A stretch of DNA of 6,185 bases from Methanomicrobiales archaeon (lineage in GTDB: Archaea > Halobacteriota > Methanomicrobia > Methanomicrobiales > JACTUA01). The position numbers and the translations under genes were made by a program. Of this stretch, positions 1 through 5,192 are shown in pieces (position 1 is the first letter of the stretch; every line of letters starts with the position of its first letter). The stretch is from the NCBI GenBank assembly GCA_028678715.1, contig JAJRCY010000060.1:1-6185 (forward strand). Direction: 5' to 3'. The notes under the pieces are model-generated. The model saw only the letters and a list, made by a program, of their open reading frames with translations. It had not been told where the DNA came from and made no database searches.

Positions 1-22
1 GAAAACCGCGGGATTGCGGCCG

Positions 23-31
23 AGAAAAAAT
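23..31 (-). terminator. T-run terminator of the S-layer gene
   Basis: Read on the minus strand, a run of six T residues (25-30) begins eight bases after the TAA stop of the S-layer gene, in a short T/C-rich context. Archaeal RNA polymerase terminates at such U-tracts without needing a hairpin. A second short T4 run lies at 2-5 and may act as backup. No convincing hairpin precedes the tract. Confidence 0.55.
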
Positions 32-37
32 GTAGGG

Positions 38-2503
38 TTAGTGGCGCCGGAGCACCAGGAGTGCAACTGCACCGAGGCCAATGAGCGCGATCACGGCACC
101 GAAGCCGGGCTGCGGCTTGGCGGTGGTGGCGACCGCAGTGGTCTCAACGGCAGTTGTTACAACGGTGACGGGGGCAGTGGTCACTGGCGTGGTTGCGACA
201 GTGGTCGGTATACCCTCAATCACGTTGAAGGTGGTGGTCGCGGTCTGGCTCGGCTGGATCGACTCGGCCTTCACCAGATACTCATCCGGCTTGAAGGTTG
301 AGGCGTCCACATCGAACGAGAACGTGTTGTAGGTGTCACCCTTGACAACAGTGACCGTGCCGGATGAACCGCTGAACTCGCCGCTCTGCGTCTTCTCGGT
401 CGGCTTGAACGAGGAGGATACCACGTCCATCAGGATCTCGTCACCCTCGGCGAGGTTGGTGGTACCGGTGATCGTGAAAGTGTCACCGACGTACTTGTCG
501 CCAACGGTGTCGATGTGGATCCAGGGCTCTTCGATCATCACGGAGAGCTTGGTGTAGGTGTCGTCCACGTTCGGGGAGTTGAGCGCGTCAATGAGCGCGG
601 TTGCGGCATCAGGTGCCTGCAGACCGGTGATGCGCACGTAGATACCAGACCCGCCTCCCGACTTACCCCAGGTTCCGAGGAGCGAGCTGGTGTTGAAGAA
701 CGCGGTACAGGAGGTGCCGGCAGCGTCGGAATCAATGTCCTTGATGCCGTTCATCATCGGGTGCTGGACGACCATGAAGTACTGGCCTGCGTACAGGTTC
801 TCGGTGTCGCCCCGCTCCAGCTTGTACTCGTAGCTTGCGTCAGTCTTGACGCTCGCCGAGTTGGCGCAGCTCCGGTAGTTCTTGCCGAAGATCCAGACGT
901 ACACGTTCGCGGGCTTGCCTTCTGCAGTGCCGCGGATGTACAGCTTGTCACCCTTGGCAAGCGTGTTGGTGCTCGCGGCTGCAGTGACGAAGGGTTTCTT
1001 CAGGACAACGGATGCGGTCGAGTACTCGATGCCCGAGAGGTCTCCCTTGTTCTTGGCTTCCGCAGCGGCGTATACCGTGTAGGTACCCGCATCAAGGGTC
1101 CGGTTCAGGTCCGACGTGTCCCACTTGAAGGACCAGGTGTCATCAGTGTTGACGGAGACTTCCTTGAATGTCGTGAGATCGTCACTGACCGCTTCGAAGT
1201 AGACATCGTCAATGCGCACACCATCGGTCCCGAGGTTCGGGCCCGTCAGGAAGAGGTACACGAAATCGCTGTCGGTGTTGGTGCCGCTCAGCTTGATCGT
1301 CTCTCCCATGTAGTAGGTACCGGTGCCCTCATAGGTCAGGGTCACGGTTCCCTTCTCGACAGTGACATCCACCGTGTCGTACTTGGAGGAGTCGAAGGGA
1401 TCAATGACCTTCATGGTGTACTTCTTGTCGTCGGTGGCCGAGGACGTGTTGAACTCAACAGATCTGGTTCCGTCAGCTGCCGTCGTCACACTCCCACCGG
1501 TCGGTTCCGAGGTGGTTCCAGCCGTGTAGTCGTTCACAAAGGCTGCGACGGTCGCCTGACCCGCGGAGGTCGTGTTGTACACGAAGCTCTGGCCCGGAGT
1601 CACGAGCGGGGGTTTCTTGTTCGTGGCAACCGAGACGGCCTTCACATAGAAGTAGTAGACCTTCTTGGACTCGCCGGTGATGGTCACGACAAAGGTCTTC
1701 CCGCGGACGACGCTCTCCTTGTTGGTGGTGATCGTCAGGGGCTTCGAGAGCACAGTGAAGGTCACCGCGTTGGAGTTGGGCGCCTGGCTCGTGAACGTGC
1801 TGCAGTTCCACTTCAGCAGGGCACTGTAGGTACCCGCTTCCGCACCGGTGAGGTCGATGGCTCCACGGCCGGACTGGTTCGGTCCCGTGTCGGTGTAGAA
1901 CTCAGGCCCGGTCACGTTGAGGAGCGAGAGCTGGATGTTCTGGAACTCGCGGATCTTTGCCCCGCCGGGGGTGGTCATCTCGATATCCAGCTGACCAACC
2001 GCGACACCGCTCTCCTTGAAGTAGGCTGCGACTTTCGACGCACCGATCTTGAAGGCAAGGGTGGCGTCTCTCGTAACACTCTTCCCGTCAACGGAATCCG
2101 GGTGGGAATTGTTCAGCACGACGCCGAGTGTGGCTTCGGGCATGTAGATCAGAACGGACTTGTTGGCATCTACAATAGATCCAACAGCCGGGTGATAGGT
2201 ACCATACTGCCCGTTGACGGCTGCGTTGAGCACATCGAAACTGGCTGTATTGGTAATTTCAATCCGGTTCAGCTCGTTCTGGTCTACGGTACTGTCCCAC
2301 TTCACGAGCGACGTGGGAAGGGTAGCTGGCCCAAGGCCAGAGACCGTAAGGGCCGCGATATTCAGGCCCGTTTCATACACGAAAATGCCATCGCCCGAGG
2401 CGATCGTCTTGATGCTGCCTGTGTCTCCACGGGCTGCAACGGGTGCAGCCAGCAGCGCGACGAGAACGATCGCGGCAATGACTATGCTAATCTTACTCTT
2501 CAT
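38..2503 (-). CDS. S-layer glycoprotein with PGF-CTERM sorting signal (DUF3821-type N-terminus)
   Basis: Predicted major cell-surface (S-layer) glycoprotein of a Methanomicrobiales methanogen, 821 residues. I start at ATG 2503 because a strong Shine-Dalgarno (AAGGAGG) lies six bases upstream and a classical signal peptide follows at once (MKSK, then a hydrophobic stretch 5-19, likely cleavage after APVAA, residue 24). The in-frame extension to 2620 lacks such signals. Residues about 30-250, beginning with a GDGIFVYETGLNI-like motif, resemble the DUF3821 domain of Methanomicrobiales S-layer proteins. Residues about 260-760 hold repeated Ig-like units, each opening with a G(D/E/K)xxxxxGT-type strand (near 267, 399, 517, 672). 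A Thr/Val/Ala-rich stalk covers 765-798. The tail is PGF at 799-801, a hydrophobic helix and terminal RRH: the archaeosortase A recognition signal, so lipid anchoring after C-terminal cleavage is expected. Nine N-glycosylation sequons (N114, N131, N196, N209, N233, N310, N352, N467, N604) are present. The family call rests on remembered motifs, not a search. Confidence 0.88.
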   Translation of the reverse strand: MKSKISIVIAAIVLVALLAAPVAARGDTGSIKTIASGDGIFVYETGLNIAALTVSGLGPATLPTSLVKWDSTVDQNELNRIEITNTASFDVLNAAVNGQYGTYHPAVGSIVDANKSVLIYMPEATLGVVLNNSHPDSVDGKSVTRDATLAFKIGASKVAAYFKESGVAVGQLDIEMTTPGGAKIREFQNIQLSLLNVTGPEFYTDTGPNQSGRGAIDLTGAEAGTYSALLKWNCSTFTSQAPNSNAVTFTVLSKPLTITTNKESVVRGKTFVVTITGESKKVYYFYVKAVSVATNKKPPLVTPGQSFVYNTTSAGQATVAAFVNDYTAGTTSEPTGGSVTTAADGTRSVEFNTSSATDDKKYTMKVIDPFDSSKYDTVDVTVEKGTVTLTYEGTGTYYMGETIKLSGTNTDSDFVYLFLTGPNLGTDGVRIDDVYFEAVSDDLTTFKEVSVNTDDTWSFKWDTSDLNRTLDAGTYTVYAAAEAKNKGDLSGIEYSTASVVLKKPFVTAAASTNTLAKGDKLYIRGTAEGKPANVYVWIFGKNYRSCANSASVKTDASYEYKLERGDTENLYAGQYFMVVQHPMMNGIKDIDSDAAGTSCTAFFNTSSLLGTWGKSGGGSGIYVRITGLQAPDAATALIDALNSPNVDDTYTKLSVMIEEPWIHIDTVGDKYVGDTFTITGTTNLAEGDEILMDVVSSSFKPTEKTQSGEFSGSSGTVTVVKGDTYNTFSFDVDASTFKPDEYLVKAESIQPSQTATTTFNVIEGIPTTVATTPVTTAPVTVVTTAVETTAVATTAKPQPGFGAVIALIGLGAVALLVLRRH

Positions 2504-2509
2504 TCTATT

Positions 2510-2516
2510 CCTCCTT
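2510..2516 (-). promoter_or_regulatory. Shine-Dalgarno of the S-layer gene
   Basis: On the minus strand AAGGAGG sits six bases before ATG 2503. It is the strongest ribosome binding site in the window and decides the start of the S-layer gene over upstream in-frame ATGs. It contrasts with the leaderless or SD-poor starts of the thymidylate synthase, nop5 and DUF1614 genes. Confidence 0.85.
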
Positions 2517-2554
2517 ACATTCATTTGCAGTCTCACGGGCAAGCGACCACGCAG

Positions 2555-2574
2555 TATTCGGCATTTGCCGAATA
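2555..2574. repeat. Perfect inverted repeat in the S-layer mRNA leader
   Basis: The arms TATTCGGCA (2555-2563) and TGCCGAATA (2566-2574) are perfect reverse complements separated by two bases. In the minus-strand transcript this would form an 8-bp hairpin with a four-base loop, about 50 nt upstream of the start codon and downstream of the inferred transcription start near 2615. As DNA it has the shape of a dimeric repressor operator. Which role is real cannot be decided from one sequence. Confidence 0.7.
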
Positions 2575-2635
2575 ACGATTCACCATGCCCGATACTCCGA
2601 TTTAACGGAATATGACTCAATATTTGGAAATGGGG

Positions 2636-2650
2636 TATTATATCTTTTGT
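2636..2650 (-). promoter_or_regulatory. BRE/TATA promoter of the S-layer gene
   Basis: Read on the minus strand the sequence is ACAAAAGATATAATA: an A-rich BRE-like stretch (2645-2650) followed by the TATA-like core GATATAATA (2636-2644). It is the best archaeal promoter match in the window. With the usual spacing of about 25 bp, transcription would start near 2615, giving a leader of about 112 nt that contains the inverted repeat at 2555-2574 and the Shine-Dalgarno. Weaker A/T-rich stretches at 2598-2606 and 2616-2625 are alternatives. Confidence 0.6.
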
Positions 2651-2695
2651 GGTCGAAAATCCGGCGGTGCTGCGACGGGAAGGCCCGGATCATGG

Positions 2696-2703
2696 ATTAA
2701 TAC
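2696..2703 (+). promoter_or_regulatory. TATA-like box before the candidate structured RNA
   Basis: ATTAATAC is an isolated A/T island in an otherwise GC-rich stretch. Its centre (about 2699) lies 25 bp before position 2724, which is the first base of the 9-bp closing stem described at 2724-2855. That spacing is the canonical archaeal TATA-to-start distance. No clear BRE purine run precedes it, so the match is moderate. Confidence 0.35.
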
Positions 2704-2723
2704 TAAGGAACCGGAGGGGCTTT

Positions 2724-2855
2724 GTTCGGGGCCGGGACCCCGCGGACCAGTAGCTCCGGTACCCGGTACAGCGCAGGCAGGGAAGAAGGTATGGACGCCC
2801 TTTCCACCCGGTATCGGCACCCGGGATCCGTCGGGGGACCTCCCCTGCCCCGAAC
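2724..2855 (+). ncRNA. Candidate structured RNA (sRNA or leader element), unidentified
   Basis: GTTCGGGGC (2724-2732) and GCCCCGAAC (2847-2855) are perfect complements and could close a 132-nt RNA with a 9-bp terminal stem. Possible inner helices are CGGGG/CCCCG (2727-2731 with 2738-2742, competing with the closing stem), CCGG/CCGG around 2756-2766, AAGG/CCTT extended by GGA/TCC (about 2781-2805), CCCGG/CCGGG (2807-2811 with 2821-2825) and GGGG/CCCC (2833-2836 with 2842-2845). A TATA-like box sits 25 bp before the 5' end. I do not recognise it as 5S rRNA, SRP RNA, RNase P RNA or a box C/D guide. It could be an independent sRNA or an alternative long leader of the thymidylate synthase mRNA. 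GC-rich DNA produces chance helices easily, so this is a candidate only. Confidence 0.3.
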
Positions 2856-2867
2856 CCCATTCCCATC

Positions 2868-2875
2868 CTTTAATG
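2868..2875 (+). promoter_or_regulatory. TATA-like box of the thymidylate synthase gene
   Basis: CTTTAATG is an A/T island within C-rich sequence. Its centre is about 27 bp before ATG 2899, so transcription would begin at or within a few bases of the start codon (leaderless mRNA). This agrees with the absence of any Shine-Dalgarno before that ATG. A very similar element, CCTTAATG, precedes the tRNA gene. Confidence 0.4.
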
Positions 2876-2898
2876 CCCCCCCGATCCCACATTCCTCC

Positions 2899-3627
2899 AT
2901 GAGGATCATCGCAGCACCCTCCCTCGGCCGGGCCCACGAGCTGGCCGTGAAGATGGTGCTCGAAAAGGGCTGGACTCTCGTCACCGAGAACGGCGAGGCC
3001 ACGGTTGAGTTCGAGGAGATGGGGATCCGGGTCGAGACGCCCTTCGCTGAACCCATGGCCAGCCCCTGTTCCCGGTTCCAGCGGAGGTTCCTGGAGAAGT
3101 ACGCAGAGGACCTGCTGAACGGTTCAGCGGCCCAGTTCGAGTATGACTACCACAGCCGTCTCTTCGACTGGGGCCAGGGCCTTTCCCGTTCCGCGACAGC
3201 GATCCACGCCGACCAGATCGGCTACATCACCCGGAAACTGGCCTCCTCTCCCGTCTCCCGGAGGGCGGTGGCCGTGACATGGAACCCGCCGGTCGACGAG
3301 GAACTGGATGACTGCCCCTGCCTCCAGCTGGTCCAGTGCGTGGTCCGGAACGGTGCCCTCCACCTGAAGGTGGTCTTCCGTTCCAACGACATGCTCAGCG
3401 CCGCGGGGGCCAACATGTTCGCCCTTGCCCATCTCCAGAAGTCCATCGCGGACCGGCTGGGCCTCCCCTGCGGCTCCTACACCCACATCTCCCTCGTCCC
3501 CCACGTATACTACCGGCGGGATCTCCACGAGCTCGAGGCCTTCTGCCGGAGGGGAGCCGAAATCCGTCCGGTGGAGGAGGTGTGCCGGTCCTGCGGGAGA
3601 TGCCCACACGGGGCTGTGGGCCGGTGA
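2899..3627 (+). CDS. thyA: Thymidylate synthase, methanogen type
   Basis: Makes dTMP from dUMP in the cytoplasm. The one-carbon donor in methanogens is presumably a methylene-tetrahydropterin such as methylene-H4MPT (family inference). The product has 242 residues, shorter than bacterial ThyA (about 264) and in the range of the methanogen-type family. Visible ThyA landmarks, in order: SRRAVAVTWNP (120-130) matching the phosphate-binding SRR...WNP segment; DCPCLQLVQ (138-146) holding the nucleophile C141 in the PCxxxxQ context; RSNDML (161-166) matching the RSxD dUMP-binding motif; and PHVYYRRDLHELE (201-213) matching the HxYxxH-like segment. I start at ATG 2899 because MRIIAAPSLGRAHE resembles the family N-terminus. 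The in-frame extension to 2722 is Pro/Gly/Ser-rich and looks non-coding. No Shine-Dalgarno precedes the ATG. Oddity: a C-terminal CxxCxxC cluster (C229, C232, C235). Confidence 0.85.
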   Translation: MRIIAAPSLGRAHELAVKMVLEKGWTLVTENGEATVEFEEMGIRVETPFAEPMASPCSRFQRRFLEKYAEDLLNGSAAQFEYDYHSRLFDWGQGLSRSATAIHADQIGYITRKLASSPVSRRAVAVTWNPPVDEELDDCPCLQLVQCVVRNGALHLKVVFRSNDMLSAAGANMFALAHLQKSIADRLGLPCGSYTHISLVPHVYYRRDLHELEAFCRRGAEIRPVEEVCRSCGRCPHGAVGR

Positions 3628-3644
3628 TTCCTGCACCCTGCCAC

Positions 3645-3674
3645 GGCGGAGCCGGGGATTTCCCGCTCTCCGTC
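3645..3674 (+). other. Stem-loop between thyA and tRNA-Gln
   Basis: GGCGGAG (3645-3651) pairs with CTCCGTC (3668-3674, one G-U), and CGGG (3653-3656) pairs with CCCG (3662-3665) around the loop GATTT, with a small internal loop C/CT. It begins 17 bases after the thymidylate synthase stop. No T-run follows, so it is not a typical archaeal terminator. It may stabilise the mRNA 3' end or mark processing. Confidence 0.4.
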
Positions 3675-3675
3675 A

Positions 3676-3683
3676 CCTTAATG
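3676..3683 (+). promoter_or_regulatory. TATA-like box of tRNA-Gln
   Basis: CCTTAATG lies with its centre about 32 bp before the first base of the tRNA, predicting a start near 3705 and a short 5' leader for RNase P to remove. It resembles the element before the thymidylate synthase gene. Confidence 0.4.
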
Positions 3684-3711
3684 AGCGGCCAGGAAGAAGA
3701 AATGAGGGAGC

Positions 3712-3784
3712 AGCCCGGTAGTGTAGCGGTCAATCATGCGGGACTCTGGATCCCGCGACAGCAGTTCGAATCTGCTCCGGGCTA
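3712..3784 (+). tRNA. tRNA-Gln (anticodon CTG)
   Basis: The full cloverleaf can be drawn. The acceptor stem is AGCCCGG (3712-3718) with CCGGGCT (3777-3783) and discriminator A3784. The D arm runs from 3721 with AGCGGTCAAT in the loop. The anticodon stem is CGGGA/TCCCG (3739-3743 with 3751-3755) around loop CTCTGGA with anticodon CTG at 3746-3748. The T arm is AGCAG/CTGCT around TTCGAAT. It decodes CAG (glutamine). In archaea it is normally charged with Glu and converted to Gln by GatDE. No CCA is encoded and no intron is present. The D stem is weak, with only three pairs including a G-T. Confidence 0.96.
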
Positions 3785-3791
3785 TCGGACA

Positions 3792-3796
3792 TTTTT
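3792..3796 (+). terminator. T5 terminator of tRNA-Gln
   Basis: A run of five T residues starts eight bases after the discriminator base of the tRNA, followed by CCCTTG. This is the expected U-tract type of terminator for an archaeal tRNA transcript. Confidence 0.6.
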
Positions 3797-3850
3797 CCCT
3801 TGTGCCTAACCCCCCCGTCATCCCGCCCCATCACCACCCTCTTCACCGGG

Positions 3851-4567
3851 TCAGGCCAGGAACGCGGCGATGAGCCCGGAGAGGAAGACACCATCGAAGG
3901 TCCCTGCCCCGCCGATGGAGACGAGGGGGGCGCCCAGCTCCCGGATCCGGTGGAGGTTCAGGAGATCCGCACCCAGGATCGTTCCCAGGGTGCCGCTCGC
4001 GTACGCGATGATGGGTGCTCCCATCTCGGGAGACCCGGCGAGCGCCGAGAGGGCCAGGCCGCAGAGGAGGGCGGTGAGCGGGGGGATGAAGAAGGGGGTC
4101 ATGATCCCGAGGCCCCGTACCGGCCGGGAGGTCATCTTGGTCACCCCTGCCACAACGAGCATGCCCAGCAGGGAAAAGCTGAGCACGAGTGTTCTTCCCG
4201 TCATGGCCACCGACTGGAAGAGAAGGTAGGCAGAAATCAGGAGCGGCAGCACGGCCCCGCCAACATTGACCGCGATCGTGGTGGTGGGGGTGGAGACCGG
4301 AATCCGGTAGAACATGCCGAAGAAGTGGTCATACCGGGTCTGGATCACGATGGGATGGCCCTGGATGGTGGTGAGGGGGATGTTCACAAAGGATCCGACA
4401 AGGGTCACCCCCAGGATCAGGAGTACCTCCCTCCACGAGAAGCCCAGCTTGGCGAAGGTTGTGCCGATGAGGGAAAGGATGAGGAGGGGCACGACAAGCA
4501 GGAAGACCCCCACCAGGAGGAGGAGCATGACGAAAGTGAACGGGTTGAAGAGGTACCGGTGCTGCAT
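3851..4567 (-). CDS. DUF1614-type multi-spanning membrane protein
   Basis: Integral membrane protein of 238 residues and unknown function, recognised by its overall pattern as a DUF1614 protein. About seven hydrophobic segments are visible (roughly 11-35, 46-66, 97-119, 126-145, 153-178, 183-206, 213-237). Conserved-looking polar positions inside or next to membrane segments are FVNIP (60-64), AVNVGG (99-104), GTLGTILGAD (192-201) and GGAGTFDGVF (219-228); D201 and D225 stand out. The gene starts 22 bases after the flpA stop, so it probably lies in the nop5-flpA transcript. ATG 4567 is preferred because an ATG at 4618 would overlap flpA and adds a non-hydrophobic extension. GTG 4570 is also possible. 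No clear Shine-Dalgarno is present. Its link to RNA modification is positional only. Confidence 0.72.
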   Translation of the reverse strand: MQHRYLFNPFTFVMLLLLVGVFLLVVPLLILSLIGTTFAKLGFSWREVLLILGVTLVGSFVNIPLTTIQGHPIVIQTRYDHFFGMFYRIPVSTPTTTIAVNVGGAVLPLLISAYLLFQSVAMTGRTLVLSFSLLGMLVVAGVTKMTSRPVRGLGIMTPFFIPPLTALLCGLALSALAGSPEMGAPIIAYASGTLGTILGADLLNLHRIRELGAPLVSIGGAGTFDGVFLSGLIAAFLA

Positions 4568-4589
4568 CACAGGGGAGTGGGCTGCCGTC

Positions 4590-5192
4590 CTATTTGACCC
4601 CTTCGCAGACGAGGGCACGGTGGTCCCGGTGGTACGGGTCCAGGGGCACGACGGCCTTCAGCCGGTAGGAGGGCGAGATTTCCTCGATAACGCCCCGGGT
4701 GACCTCGTCGGGATCCGCGGTGGTATCGATGGACCGGGTCTTCACCATCAGGAGGAGGAGACCCCCTTCTTTCAGGAAGACCCGGTGGGCGCTCGCGATC
4801 TCTGCCTGGCAGGGGGAGGCCACGTCCTGATAGAGGAGATCCACCCGCTCCAGGAGGGGCGCGTACTCCTCCGGCCGGGTCGCGTCCCCCATGATGGAGA
4901 CGATGTTCCCGCGCTGCCGTGCCAGCGAGAGGAGATCCTGCATCGGCCGGGGTGCAATCTCCACGGCATACACGCACTCCACGTAATCGGCGATGTGGGA
5001 GACAGTGGTGCCGTGGGCGGCGCCCAGGTAGAGCACCCGGAGGGAGGGCGGAAGGTCCACCCCGTACCCCAGGTGGGCGAGGGCAGCAAATTTCGAGCGG
5101 TAAGGATCCCACACCCGGTGGCCCCGGAGCATCCGCTCGCCGTAGAGGCTCCGGTCGCCAGGGGAGACCAGCACGCCATTGATCCAGATCAT
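4590..5192 (-). CDS. flpA: Fibrillarin-like rRNA/tRNA 2'-O-methyltransferase
   Basis: SAM-dependent catalytic subunit of archaeal box C/D sRNPs. It methylates the ribose 2'-OH of rRNA and tRNA at sites chosen by guide RNAs, together with Nop5 and L7Ae. The 200 residues form one Rossmann-type methyltransferase domain: motif I VLYLGAAHGTT (53-63), acidic motif II VYAVEIAPRPM (74-84, E78), motif III MGDA (101-104, D103) and motif IV LLYQDVASPCQ (119-129). The fibrillarin catalytic tetrad K-D-K-H is intact as K34, D123, K151 and H191. The length is slightly short of the usual 210-230 because the N-terminal domain is compact. The ATG overlaps the nop5 stop in an ATGA arrangement, indicating translational coupling, and a GGGGAGGGG Shine-Dalgarno lies just upstream. 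Confidence 0.95.
   Translation of the reverse strand: MIWINGVLVSPGDRSLYGERMLRGHRVWDPYRSKFAALAHLGYGVDLPPSLRVLYLGAAHGTTVSHIADYVECVYAVEIAPRPMQDLLSLARQRGNIVSIMGDATRPEEYAPLLERVDLLYQDVASPCQAEIASAHRVFLKEGGLLLLMVKTRSIDTTADPDEVTRGVIEEISPSYRLKAVVPLDPYHRDHRALVCEGVK

Larger units (their letters stand above)
2504..2898. other. Divergent intergenic region with regulatory and RNA signals
   Basis: This 395-bp gap separates the minus-strand S-layer gene from the plus-strand thymidylate synthase gene. The left half (2504-2660) is comparatively A/T-rich and holds the S-layer leader and promoter. The right half (2704-2895) is very GC-rich, has no credible coding content and contains a candidate structured RNA. 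TATA-like elements appear at 2636-2644 (minus), 2696-2703 (plus) and 2868-2875 (plus). Small ORFs crossing the region have unconserved-looking Pro/Gly/Arg-rich translations and are not credible genes. Confidence 0.8.

Noticed and set aside
515..2575. Plus-strand open frame of 686 codons opposite the S-layer gene
   Set aside because: Its translation is Gly/Val/Arg/His-rich with no recognisable motif. It mirrors the codon bias of the clearly coding minus strand, which carries the signal peptide, Shine-Dalgarno and sorting signal.
2504..2620. N-terminal extension of the S-layer protein to an ATG at 2620
   Set aside because: It would bury the signal peptide behind 39 charged residues and ignores the consensus Shine-Dalgarno at 2510-2516.
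2756..2825. Repeated ACCCGGTA words (2761-2768 and 2806-2813) as a repeat array or operator pair
   Set aside because: There are only two copies of eight bases in very GC-rich sequence, 45 bp apart. They are better treated as part of the candidate RNA region.
2722..2898. N-terminal extension of thymidylate synthase, including an ATG at 2791 preceded by a purine-rich stretch
   Set aside because: The added residues are Pro/Gly/Ser-rich and unlike the family N-terminus. The TATA-like box at 2868-2875 and the MRIIAAPS start favour 2899.
3800..4597. Plus-strand open frame of 265 codons opposite the DUF1614 gene
   Set aside because: The highly charged Gly/Glu/His-rich translation is antisense to a clear membrane protein and has no promoter or ribosome binding site of its own.
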